Part shown: piece after piece, positions 16,858-23,957 of the stretch | Numbering within the stretch: position 1 is the first letter of the stretch | How the letters are laid out: the number at the start of each line of letters is the position of its first letter | DNA from: JAWWOW01 sp033851265 | GTDB lineage: Bacteria > Actinomycetota > Actinomycetes > JAWWOW01 | Direction of reading: 5' to 3' | Assembly (NCBI GenBank): GCA_033851265.1 | Contig: JAWWOW010000007.1 | Span: 186,001-250,000, forward strand | Length of the DNA stretch: 64,000 nt | Program-made: the position numbers and the translations under genes | Notes under the pieces: generated by a model | Database searches by the model: none | The model's input: the letters and a program-made list of their open reading frames with translations, nothing else | What the model was told of the DNA's origin: nothing

Positions 16858-18126
16858 TCAGCTCTGCTGGACGACCCGCACCTGGGTGTCGGCGACCTCG
16901 TCCAGTGATCGGCAGTACGCGATCAACGCTTTGCCTGCGCCGTTCAGCACGACTTGCTGGAAGTCACCGAGCTCCCGGTTCGCCGAGCAGCCGAGGCCGC
17001 CGCTGCAGATCGGCTTGGTCTTAACGGGGATCGGGTCGGCGGTCGCGAGGCTGGTGAACGACGCGCCAGCGTTGATGGACTCGAGGTACTTCACGTACCA
17101 CGGCGAACCGTCCGGCGTTGTGTCCTGCGTCGCGACTGCGTCATTGTGGTAGAGCGAGACCGCGATCTTGCCGTTGCGGTAGTCGACCCACGGGTACGCG
17201 CTGGTGCCGTTGTTGACGATCGCCTTCGCTTGCGTCCAGGTCGCGCCGAAGTTCGTGCTCGACGAGAACATCGTGACTTCCTGGCCGCTGACAATCGCGG
17301 TCCAGACCGCGGCGAGCTTGCCGTTGCCGCCGTCGGCGACCACGGGGAAACCTTGCCCCACGTCTGTGGACGTCCCGGCACTCGGCGTGGTCTGCGTGAA
17401 GGTCAGACCACCGTTGGTGCTGCGCCAGAAGCGGACGCCCATCGTTGTCGTGTTGTAGAGGCCGCCGACGCGGTCACCGATGAGCCCGCCCGATTCAGCA
17501 ACCATGTTGCCGGGCGGGCAGATGCAGCCGGTCTGGTCGAGTGCGGTCGCGGCTACCGTATGGGTGGCGTACACAAGGCCGCCCCGCGACTTCGACAGCA
17601 CGAGCCCGGACGGTTCTTGATGCACGACGTGGTAGACCCATTTGTTGGTCTGAGCCAGCCACTGCCGGTCCTGCCCGGGTATGCCCTGCAGCGGCTGAGC
17701 GACCCAGGTGTTGCCTCGGTTCTTGGACGTCGCGACCGTCGAGTCGCCGAGCCAGAGGTCGGTCTCGACCAAGGTGCCGTCAGCGCGGATCACGATGTCG
17801 GAGTCACCTCCACCGGGCAGGTTGGCCTTCAGCGATGCGGGCAGCTGCGTCCATGTCGTGCCGCGGTCGCTCGAGCGCCAAACGAGGCTCGGGGATCCTG
17901 GCACGCTCGACCCGATGCCGACGGGCGCGTTCACATAAAGGGTGCCGTCAGGGGCGACGTCGATGCCCGGCTCGGTCGTGTTGGCGTCGGAGACCTTGAT
18001 GGAAGCGCCGAATGTCACTGCCGCGGATGCGCGTCCGGGCGTGATCGCGATGACACTGGCAGCCGTCGCAAAGGCGATGGCGCTGATGCCGACAGGTAGC
18101 AGGCGGCGACGGTGCCGACGGCTCAT
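16858..18126 (-). CDS. Secreted BNR-repeat (sialidase-like) protein lying between two paaE 3' ends
   Basis: The protein is 422 residues. The ATG at 18126 sits 5 bases after GAGGAG; the TTG one codon earlier is too close. The signal peptide is arginine-rich and ends near GRASA. Asp-box repeats are clear: SSDRGTTWTQLP, SKNRGNTWVAQP, SSTNFGATWTQ and RSTNGGLTFTQT. It is shorter than and only distantly similar to the gene at 14875 and has no wall-sorting tail. It lies exactly between the displaced 3' end of paaE and the intact paaE, which suggests it was inserted there. Confidence 0.84.
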   Translation of the reverse strand: MSRRHRRRLLPVGISAIAFATAASVIAITPGRASAAVTFGASIKVSDANTTEPGIDVAPDGTLYVNAPVGIGSSVPGSPSLVWRSSDRGTTWTQLPASLKANLPGGGDSDIVIRADGTLVETDLWLGDSTVATSKNRGNTWVAQPLQGIPGQDRQWLAQTNKWVYHVVHQEPSGLVLSKSRGGLVYATHTVAATALDQTGCICPPGNMVAESGGLIGDRVGGLYNTTTMGVRFWRSTNGGLTFTQTTPSAGTSTDVGQGFPVVADGGNGKLAAVWTAIVSGQEVTMFSSSTNFGATWTQAKAIVNNGTSAYPWVDYRNGKIAVSLYHNDAVATQDTTPDGSPWYVKYLESINAGASFTSLATADPIPVKTKPICSGGLGCSANRELGDFQQVVLNGAGKALIAYCRSLDEVADTQVRVVQQS

Positions 18127-18225
18127 CAATGCTCCTCGGGGCAGGCCAAAAGCCCGCGATTCAGACGGGAGTGGGAACTACTACATTAACCGAGCAAATC
18201 GGCGTTTGGATACGGCCCATCGACG

Positions 18226-19305
18226 TTAGGCGTCGAAGTCGAGCATGACCGCCGCGCTCGTCGGGTGCGATTGACAGGCCAGAACGAACCCCGCGGTCAG
18301 CTCGCTCTCCTCGAGGGCGTAGTTGTGGTCCATCTCGACCGTGCCTTCGACCAGCATGGCGCGGCACGTGCCGCACATGCCGTTCTTGCAGGCGTACGGC
18401 GCGTCCGCGCGCACCTTCAGCGTCGCGTCGAGGATCGGTTCGTCGTACGGCGACAAGGTGAATGTCGACGACCGACCATCGAGCTTCACTGTGACCTCAC
18501 TCTGGCCGGGCGGCTGTGCGGCATCGGGCCGCCGGACGGGAGCAGCGGGGCCGGTGTGGAACAGCTCGCGATGCACGTGTGCGCTCTCGACGCCGCGCTC
18601 GGCGAGAACGGAGCGGGACGCTTCGATCATCTCGGCGGGGCCGCAGAGGAACCACTCGTCAACGGTGTCGACCGGCACGAATGCGTCGAGCAAAGCCGGC
18701 AATGTCGTGCCGTCGAGCCGGCCGTTGACGACCTCGGCCTCTTGCCGCTCTCGGGACAGCACGTGTACGACCTGAAGCCGGTCGGGGTAGCGGTCCTTGA
18801 GGTCGGCAAGCTCTTCGAGGAACATCACCGCCGCCGTCGTTCGATTGCCATACAACACGGTGCAGCGGCTCCGCTGTTCAATCTCGAGCGCGCTCGCGAC
18901 AATCGACAGCACGGGTGTGATGCCGCTGCCGGCGGCGATGGCGCAGTAGTGCTTGGCGTTCGCCGGATCCAGCTCAGCAGTGAAGCGACCGGCCGGCGTC
19001 ATCACCTCGATCGTGTCTCCAGGGCGAAGACGCTGCGCCGCGAAGGTGGAGAAGACGCCGTCAGGCAGGCATTTCACGCCGATGCGCAGGACGCCACTCG
19101 ACGCCGGCGTACAGATGGAATAGCTGCGGCGTACCTCGTCGCCAGCTTGCGGGACGCGCAGCGACACGTGCTGGCCGGGGGAGAAGCGGAAGTCTTCGCG
19201 CAGTTCCTCCGGAACGTCGAAGGTCACTGCGAGCGAGTCGTCGGTCAGCCGATCCACCGACTTCACCCGCAACGGGTGAAGGGTGTGACGCCGTGGTGTG
19301 CTCAA
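18226..19305 (-). CDS. paaE: Phenylacetyl-CoA epoxidase reductase subunit PaaE
   Basis: A 359-residue reductase that passes electrons from NAD(P)H to the PaaA diiron centre. The N-terminal ferredoxin-reductase half has the flavin motif RRSYSICTPA and the nucleotide-binding GSGITPVLSI. The C-terminal plant-type 2Fe-2S domain has CKNGMCGTC and the fourth cysteine in FVLACQ. The best start is a TTG overlapping the paaD stop (TTGA), giving the usual family length; an upstream in-frame ATG is possible. Its last 109 coding bases recur at 16697-16805. It is the last gene of paaABCDE. Confidence 0.93.
   Translation of the reverse strand: MSTPRRHTLHPLRVKSVDRLTDDSLAVTFDVPEELREDFRFSPGQHVSLRVPQAGDEVRRSYSICTPASSGVLRIGVKCLPDGVFSTFAAQRLRPGDTIEVMTPAGRFTAELDPANAKHYCAIAAGSGITPVLSIVASALEIEQRSRCTVLYGNRTTAAVMFLEELADLKDRYPDRLQVVHVLSRERQEAEVVNGRLDGTTLPALLDAFVPVDTVDEWFLCGPAEMIEASRSVLAERGVESAHVHRELFHTGPAAPVRRPDAAQPPGQSEVTVKLDGRSSTFTLSPYDEPILDATLKVRADAPYACKNGMCGTCRAMLVEGTVEMDHNYALEESELTAGFVLACQSHPTSAAVMLDFDA
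18230..18338 (-). repeat. Intact-gene copy of the 109-bp direct repeat
   Basis: This is the right-hand copy of the direct repeat, inside the 3' end of paaE, and the partner of 16697-16805 (3 mismatches, no gaps). The 1,424 bp between the copies hold the BNR gene and its upstream region. Confidence 0.92.
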
Positions 19306-19784
19306 TGTGTCTTGAACTCGGCGAACGGTTCGGCGCACGAGCGGCATACCCAGTGCGCCTGACACGCGGTGGATCCAAATCGGCTGACTTGTCGCGTGTC
19401 CGGCGATCCACACTGCGGGCAACGCACACTGATCTGGACGCCGACCACGGAGTCGGTGCGATGACCCGGCGGTGCGATGCCGTATGCCGCAAGCTTGCTT
19501 CGGCCGTCCTCGCTCATCCAGTCGGTCGTCCAGGCCGGCGACAGCACGGTTCGGACCACAGCCGCCAAGCCGTTCTCGGCTAGCCGCTGGGTGATGTCCG
19601 CGGTGATGACGTCCATGGCAGGACACCCGGAGTAGGTCGGGGTGATGGTGACCTCCACGCGGCCCTGATCGTCGATGCGCACGTCCCGAAGGACGCCGAG
19701 GTCCTCGATGGTCAGCACCGGGATCTCCGGGTCGGGGATGTCGGCAACCATGCGATAGAGCGCCGAAACGTCGGTGGCCGTCAC
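19302..19784 (-). CDS. paaD: PaaD, phenylacetyl-CoA epoxidase maturation/assembly protein
   Basis: The protein is 160 residues from a GTG overlapping the paaC stop. The N-terminal MIP18/DUF59 domain contains DPEIPVLTIEDLGVL and TPTYSGCPAMDVI. The C-terminal cysteine-rich segment has CPQCGS and CRSC, a zinc- or iron-binding knuckle. Family knowledge links PaaD to Fe-S cluster delivery for the complex. It sits in its standard position between paaC and paaE. Confidence 0.93.
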   Translation of the reverse strand: MTATDVSALYRMVADIPDPEIPVLTIEDLGVLRDVRIDDQGRVEVTITPTYSGCPAMDVITADITQRLAENGLAAVVRTVLSPAWTTDWMSEDGRSKLAAYGIAPPGHRTDSVVGVQISVRCPQCGSPDTRQVSRFGSTACQAHWVCRSCAEPFAEFKTH

Positions 19785-20521
19785 CAGCTCGCTCCTGCAT
19801 GGGAGCGGTGGATGTGCTGCATCTCGGCCAGCAGTCGACCCATGTGTTCGGTGTGCATCCCTTGCCGGCCACCACTCGGGTGCCAGTCGATCTCCGGCCG
19901 TGAGAGTGTCGCCTCGGCGAGCACTCCGAGCACGAAGTCGTACGACGGCCGAAGCTCCCCCGGATCGATGGCGACGCCTTTCAACTCCTGAATGACACCG
20001 TCGTCCTCGAGAAGCTCGTGGGCGTACGGCCACATCCGCTCGAGACCCTGCTGCATACGCGTGTGCGATTCGTCGGTGCCGTCGCCAAGGCGAAGGACCC
20101 ACTGCCGGGCGTGGTCACGGTGGTAGGCGACCTCCTTGACCGCCTTGCCGGCGATGCCCGCGAGGGTCTCGTCGGCAGAGTGCTGCAACGCGGCGTACAA
20201 CTCGTACTGGTAGGCCGAGAACATCAGCTGCCGGGCGATGGTTGCCGCAAAGTCGTCATTGGGCAGCTCGACGAGCTGACAGTTGGTGAACTCTCGTTCG
20301 TCGCGGAGGTAGGCGAGGTCGTCCTCGGTGCGGCCGTTGCCGTCGACTTCGCCGGCGTAGGTGAGCAGCATGCGTGCTTGCCCGAGCAGGTCGAGCGCGA
20401 TGTTGGTGAGCGCGATGTCTTCCTCGAGCTCCGGGGCGCTGCCGGTCCACTCGCCGAGCCGCTGGCTGAGGATGAGGGCATCGTCGCCGAGCCGCAGGGT
20501 GTACGCCGCGAGCGCGTTCAC
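19781..20521 (-). CDS. paaC: Phenylacetyl-CoA epoxidase structural subunit PaaC
   Basis: A 246-residue all-helical ferritin-like protein from a GTG overlapping the paaB stop. It resembles PaaA but has degenerate metal ligands, as PaaC does. Recognisable blocks include LGDDALILSQRLGEW, DIALDLLGQAR-type helices (ALTNIALDLLGQARML) and KEVAYHRDHARQWVLRLGDG. It forms the PaaAC heterodimer that binds phenylacetyl-CoA. Confidence 0.93.
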   Translation of the reverse strand: MNALAAYTLRLGDDALILSQRLGEWTGSAPELEEDIALTNIALDLLGQARMLLTYAGEVDGNGRTEDDLAYLRDEREFTNCQLVELPNDDFAATIARQLMFSAYQYELYAALQHSADETLAGIAGKAVKEVAYHRDHARQWVLRLGDGTDESHTRMQQGLERMWPYAHELLEDDGVIQELKGVAIDPGELRPSYDFVLGVLAEATLSRPEIDWHPSGGRQGMHTEHMGRLLAEMQHIHRSHAGASW

Positions 20522-20811
20522 AGGTGCTGCACCCCGGCTGGGAGGTCGTAGAACGTCGGGTGCCGGTAGACCTTGTCGGCTGCGGGTTCGAAGAATGAGT
20601 CCTTCTCGTCCGGGCTCGACGCGGTGATCGTTGTCGAGGGGACAACCCAGATGGACACGCCTTCCTGCCGGCGTGTGTAGACGTCGCGCGCGTTGCGTAG
20701 CGCAGTCGGTGCATCGGGTGCGTGCAGGCTGCCGACGTGGTTGTGCGCGAGGCCGCGGCGGCTGCGGATGAAGACCTCCCACAGCGGCCACTCGCGGCGG
20801 TCGTCCGTCAT
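20518..20811 (-). CDS. paaB: Phenylacetyl-CoA epoxidase subunit PaaB
   Basis: A 97-residue subunit. The start WPLWEVFIRSRRGLAHNHVGSLHAPD is diagnostic of PaaB (shown here only in part as WEVFIRSRRGLAHNHVGS). It also has RRQEGVSIWVVPS. PaaB bridges PaaAC dimers in the epoxidase complex. The ATG overlaps the paaA stop (ATGA) and its stop overlaps the paaC start. Confidence 0.95.
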   Translation of the reverse strand: MTDDRREWPLWEVFIRSRRGLAHNHVGSLHAPDAPTALRNARDVYTRRQEGVSIWVVPSTTITASSPDEKDSFFEPAADKVYRHPTFYDLPAGVQHL

Positions 20812-21764
20812 GCTCGGACCATTGTCGCGTCGGCGTGCTTGTCGGCGTACGCCGTTGCAGCCTCGCGTACCCAGGCGCCGTCGGCATGGACCCGACGCTT
20901 GTGCTCGATTCGTTGCCGGTTGCACGGACCGTTGCCGGCGAGCACTTCCTTGAAGCCGTCCCAGTCGATTGGGCCGAAGTCGTAGTGCTTGCGCTCGTCG
21001 TTCCACCGAAGGTCGGGGTCGGGGAGGGTGAGGCCGAGCACCTCCGCCTGCGGCACGCTCATGTCGACGAAGCGCTGGCGCAGGTCGTCGTTGCTGAACC
21101 GCTTGATGCCCCACGCCATCGACTGCGAGCTGTGCGCAGACTCTGAGTCCGGCGGCCCGAACATTGCGAGCGACGGCCACCACCACCGGTCGACGGCATC
21201 CTGTGCCATCGCGTGTTGCTCCGGCGTACCTCGAGACAGTGTGTAGAGAACGTCGAAGCCCTGCCGCTGGTGGAACGACTCTTCCTTGCAGATGCGGACC
21301 ATGGCTCGGGCGTAGGGACCGTAGGAGCAGCGGCAGAGCGGCACTTGGTTGGTGATCGCGGCGCCGTCGACGAGCCAGCCGATGGCGCCGACGTCGGCCC
21401 ACGTGACGGTGGGGTAGTTGAATATCGAGCTGTACTTCTGCTTGCCGGCGAGGAGCAGTTCGGTCAGTTGCTCGCGGGAGACACCGAGGGTCTCCGCGGC
21501 GCTGTAGAGATAAAGGCCATGCCCGGCTTCGTCCTGGACCTTGGCCATGAGGATGGCCTTGCGGCGCAGGCTCGGTGCCCGCGTGATCCAGTTGCCCTCG
21601 GGCTGCATGCCGATGATCTCTGAGTGCGCGTGCTGCGCGATTTGCCGGATCAGCGTCTTGCGATAGTCGTCGGGCATCCAGTCGCGCGGCTCGACACGGC
21701 CGTCGTTGGTGACGAGGTCGTCGAATGCGTCGTGGAGCGCCGGGTCGTCGGCCTGTGTCACCAT
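20808..21764 (-). CDS. paaA: Phenylacetyl-CoA 1,2-epoxidase catalytic subunit PaaA
   Basis: A 318-residue diiron oxygenase that epoxidises the ring of phenylacetyl-CoA. The metal-site helices are visible as AKVQDEAGHGLYLY and KEESFHQRQGF, and the substrate region as WNYP-type IFNYPTVTWADVG. The ATG follows GGAGGT. It is the first gene of paaABCDE; all five genes overlap by 4 bases, so expression is one unit. A TetR-type operator and a CATAAT promoter element lie directly upstream. Confidence 0.96.
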   Translation of the reverse strand: MVTQADDPALHDAFDDLVTNDGRVEPRDWMPDDYRKTLIRQIAQHAHSEIIGMQPEGNWITRAPSLRRKAILMAKVQDEAGHGLYLYSAAETLGVSREQLTELLLAGKQKYSSIFNYPTVTWADVGAIGWLVDGAAITNQVPLCRCSYGPYARAMVRICKEESFHQRQGFDVLYTLSRGTPEQHAMAQDAVDRWWWPSLAMFGPPDSESAHSSQSMAWGIKRFSNDDLRQRFVDMSVPQAEVLGLTLPDPDLRWNDERKHYDFGPIDWDGFKEVLAGNGPCNRQRIEHKRRVHADGAWVREAATAYADKHADATMVRA

Positions 21765-21774
21765 CTGTAACCTC

Positions 21775-21802
21775 CAACCGACCGATCGTTCGGTTGATTA
21801 TG
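21775..21802 (-). promoter_or_regulatory. paaA promoter element and TetR-type operator
   Basis: On the minus strand CATAAT (21802-21797) is a plausible -10 hexamer. It is followed at once by the 22-bp dyad 21775-21796 with arms CAACCGA and TCGGTTG. The core CCGACCGATCGTTCGGT (21778-21794) matches 15 of 17 positions with a site in front of tetR/paaZ. Repressor bound here would cover the transcription start. Confidence 0.7.
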
Positions 21803-21851
21803 CGTGACCACGGCGGGGCCGGTCAACGCGTCGAGTGGCAAGGTAGCGCCC

Positions 21852-22310
21852 GTGTCGACCTCCTCTCCGTCGTTCCGCGTCCGCGGGTTGAACGCCGAGG
21901 ACGGCATGGCGATGGCGATGTGGTCCCCACCGGGACCGTGGGCGCTGCACGACGCGGTCGGCGACCCGCCGCCGGATGAGGGCTACTGGGCCGTGGTCGA
22001 CCAGACCGATGCACTGGTCGGTTATTGCTGTCTGGGCGACGCCGCTCGACCAGCTGGCGTTCCCTCGGTTCCCGGTCGCCTCGACATCGCCATCGGCTTG
22101 CGCCCGGACCTCACCGGCCAAGGGCTGTCCGAGGAGCTGGGCCGCGTCGCAGTCGACTACGCGCTAAGTGTGAATGCTGGGCGCGGCTTGCGGACGGCCG
22201 TTGCCGAGAGCAACCTCGCGGGACTCCGCGCTGCGAAGACCGCGGGATTCGTCGAGGTCGGCAGGCACGAGATCGGCGACCGTGGCTACAGGCTGCTGCA
22301 CCTCCACTGA
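21852..22310 (+). CDS. GNAT-family N-acetyltransferase
   Basis: The protein is 152 residues from the GTG at 21852; an in-frame GTG at 21804 would add 16 residues with no family match. Acyl-CoA binding is marked by IGLRPDLTGQGLSEELG (the R/Q-x-x-G-x-G/A loop), and AVAESNLAGLRAAKTAGFVEVGRH is the usual last part of the fold. It is divergent from paaA. The substrate is unknown; similar proteins acetylate ribosomal N-termini, drugs or small amines. Confidence 0.85.
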   Translation: MSTSSPSFRVRGLNAEDGMAMAMWSPPGPWALHDAVGDPPPDEGYWAVVDQTDALVGYCCLGDAARPAGVPSVPGRLDIAIGLRPDLTGQGLSEELGRVAVDYALSVNAGRGLRTAVAESNLAGLRAAKTAGFVEVGRHEIGDRGYRLLHLH

Positions 22311-22386
22311 GCTTTAGGCCATGTGGGTGATCCACCGGGGTCGACATCGATCCGATTTCTTGCGGTAACCCGGGAGGAACCCCCAG

Positions 22387-22407
22387 ATGTCCCGCACCTA
22401 TGTCTGA
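22387..22407 (+). CDS. Candidate six-residue leader ORF
   Basis: ATG TCC CGC ACC TAT GTC TGA (MSRTYV) starts 9 bases after GGGAGG, the only good ribosome site here. Its stop lies just past the ATG (22400) of the zinc-ribbon gene, in another frame. The larger gene has no ribosome site of its own. The layout suggests translational coupling through termination and re-initiation. Confidence 0.35.
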   Translation: MSRTYV

Positions 22408-23314
22408 GTCGAATCAGCAACCGCGGTGCCCGAGCTGTCAAACCATCCGGATACCGGGCGCGCCGATGTGCTCGCAGTGCTGGGCTCCGTTCGACGAACC
22501 GTTAGCGGCAGCGCCGACCATTGGTACCGCGGTCGAGCCACATCAGTCGACGACGGTGGCGACTCCCCACGGGGACGGCACTGCGGTTGTACTAGCGACT
22601 TCTGTCGGGGGTGGCAACGTTCCCGCCGTACTAACGGTTCCGCCCGCCCACGAGTGGCGGCACACCGTGCCGATGCCAGCGCCGGTGGCGCGGCGTTCGC
22701 GACCGAGCAACCGGGTCGTCGCGGCCGTCCTCACGACCGTCGCAGTTCTCGCTCTGGGCGTCGGTGGCGTCATCTGGCACGCGTCCTCGGGTGGCCCGTT
22801 GACAGACAAGGAGCGCATCGCGCATCGCTTCGTTGACATCCGATCGGGCGACGGCCTGCCGGCCAGTCCACCGTTCAGTAGCCGCGGGGATGGCTCGGTA
22901 GACACGTCTGCGCGGGTTCAGGAGTTTGTGGCACAACTCAATGTCCCCCAGGCGAATGCCGATCTGCGATCGCTGCAGCACTCGCTGACTGAGTGGAGCC
23001 ACGACAAGATCACCGATGAGGCCGTCTACGACGAGATGGGGCACTTCGTCGTGGACATCCGTGGGATGCAAGAGGTGCACGGCCCGAGCTCTGAATCCGT
23101 CGGCCTCGCGCACTCGGAGCTCTATTGGGCGATCGAGGACTATCTGAAGACGTTCACCGCGCTGAGAAATTGGATATCGACGCCGTCGCCCGAGAACCTG
23201 GACACGTACATGAAGCAAGCCGGTGTCGCGAACGCCCACTGGGACAAGGCGATTCATGACCTGTACGCCGGCGCCGGCGAGCAACAACCAAAATCGGTGC
23301 ACAAGCACACCTGA
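22400..23314 (+). CDS. Zinc-ribbon, single-pass membrane protein of unknown function
   Basis: A 304-residue protein. An N-terminal CPSC-x(13)-CSQC zinc ribbon is followed by a low-complexity stretch, one membrane helix (about 103-124, VVAAVLTTVAVLALGVGGVI) and a helical extracytoplasmic domain of roughly 175 residues. The N-terminus should be cytoplasmic by the positive residues RRSRPSNR before the helix. No enzyme motif is seen. A short leader ORF with a good ribosome site overlaps its start. Confidence 0.72.
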   Translation: MSESNQQPRCPSCQTIRIPGAPMCSQCWAPFDEPLAAAPTIGTAVEPHQSTTVATPHGDGTAVVLATSVGGGNVPAVLTVPPAHEWRHTVPMPAPVARRSRPSNRVVAAVLTTVAVLALGVGGVIWHASSGGPLTDKERIAHRFVDIRSGDGLPASPPFSSRGDGSVDTSARVQEFVAQLNVPQANADLRSLQHSLTEWSHDKITDEAVYDEMGHFVVDIRGMQEVHGPSSESVGLAHSELYWAIEDYLKTFTALRNWISTPSPENLDTYMKQAGVANAHWDKAIHDLYAGAGEQQPKSVHKHT

Positions 23315-23360
23315 TGGCCCAGGACGACTAGTCGTGGCGCCAGTGGGGGAAACTGGCCGG

Positions 23361-23573
23361 ATGACAACCGACAGCAACGATCGCAGCGAAGTTTCCCTCG
23401 ACGACGTAGGAAATCAGCCGGAGCAAGATGCGATTGCCGCACTGCATGACACCGAGGCTGAAGCCGGGGACGAAGAGGAGCTTGACGACGTCTTCGAGCT
23501 GGACAAGAAAGAGGCCCGCGAACTCGGCGTAAACCTCGACAGTGTTGCCCCAGAGGAGCCCCGGCTCGACTGA
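23361..23573 (+). CDS. Small acidic protein of unknown function
   Basis: A 70-residue, strongly acidic protein (EAEAGDEEELDDVFELDKKE) from ATG 23361 with GGGGAA upstream. It has no cysteine and no membrane segment. It follows the zinc-ribbon gene by 46 bp in the same direction and may be cotranscribed. The codon pattern looks like real coding sequence; its function is not recognised. Confidence 0.55.
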   Translation: MTTDSNDRSEVSLDDVGNQPEQDAIAALHDTEAEAGDEEELDDVFELDKKEARELGVNLDSVAPEEPRLD

Positions 23574-23581
23574 GCACGAAG

Positions 23582-23632
23582 TCAGTCCTCCGGGGGTGTG
23601 CTGTGCAGGCCGGACAACGCGTGGGTGAGCAC
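23582..23632 (-). pseudogene. Displaced 3' end resembling the tetR gene
   Basis: Minus-strand codons read V-L-T-H-ALSGL-HSTPPED and then TGA at 23584-23582. The 28 bases 23605-23632 match the tetR 3' region 25272-25299 at 25 positions, including 17 in a row. In the intact tetR the same stretch reads VVTLALSGLRGKGS. An upstream stop leaves no complete gene here. It appears to be a former or duplicate gene end, with the DUF222-HNH gene between the two copies. Confidence 0.55.
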
Positions 23633-23947
23633 TTCACGTGTTCATACGGCACTTCGCGTGTACACCGGAACGGCCCTTATCCTGCGCAACGCAAAATCGG
23701 CAGCGACGAGCGACCCAACCGGCACGTTGACACGCACCGCGTCGTTTTGAACGAAGAAAACGACGCGGCCGGTGTCATCGTGGTTCCGCGGGACCCGCGC
23801 GAGAACGCCGGATAATGTTCGCTTCCTGGGATGTCTGCCTGTGCATCTTGCTCAGTGCGTTTGCACAGTGACTGTGGGTCTGGTGGGGTCGTCCACAACA
23901 GTCATCGCGCCAAGGTTTTTGTCGGTCCAGCCGGTTAGTATTCGAAC
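23633..23947. other. Non-coding stretch before the DUF222-HNH gene
   Basis: I see no supported gene here; the short frames have poor codon use and no ribosome sites. The base composition is less GC-rich than its neighbours. At its right end it contains a -10-like TAGTAT (23936-23941) and the left half of a LexA box. Confidence 0.6.
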
Positions 23948-23957
23948 ATGCGTTCGA
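23942..23957. promoter_or_regulatory. LexA (SOS) box overlapping the start codon of the DUF222-HNH gene
   Basis: TCGAAC-ATGC-GTTCGA is a perfect match to the actinobacterial SOS-box consensus TCGAAC-N4-GTTCGA. The ATG of the gene (23948-23950) lies inside the spacer. TAGTAT, a likely -10 hexamer, ends directly before the box. This predicts a leaderless transcript blocked by LexA and induced by DNA damage. Confidence 0.85.

Noticed and set aside
16954..18099. A 381-codon plus-strand frame opposite the BNR gene
   Set aside because: Low-complexity Arg/Val/Gly/Ala sequence mirroring the real gene on the other strand, with no start signal.
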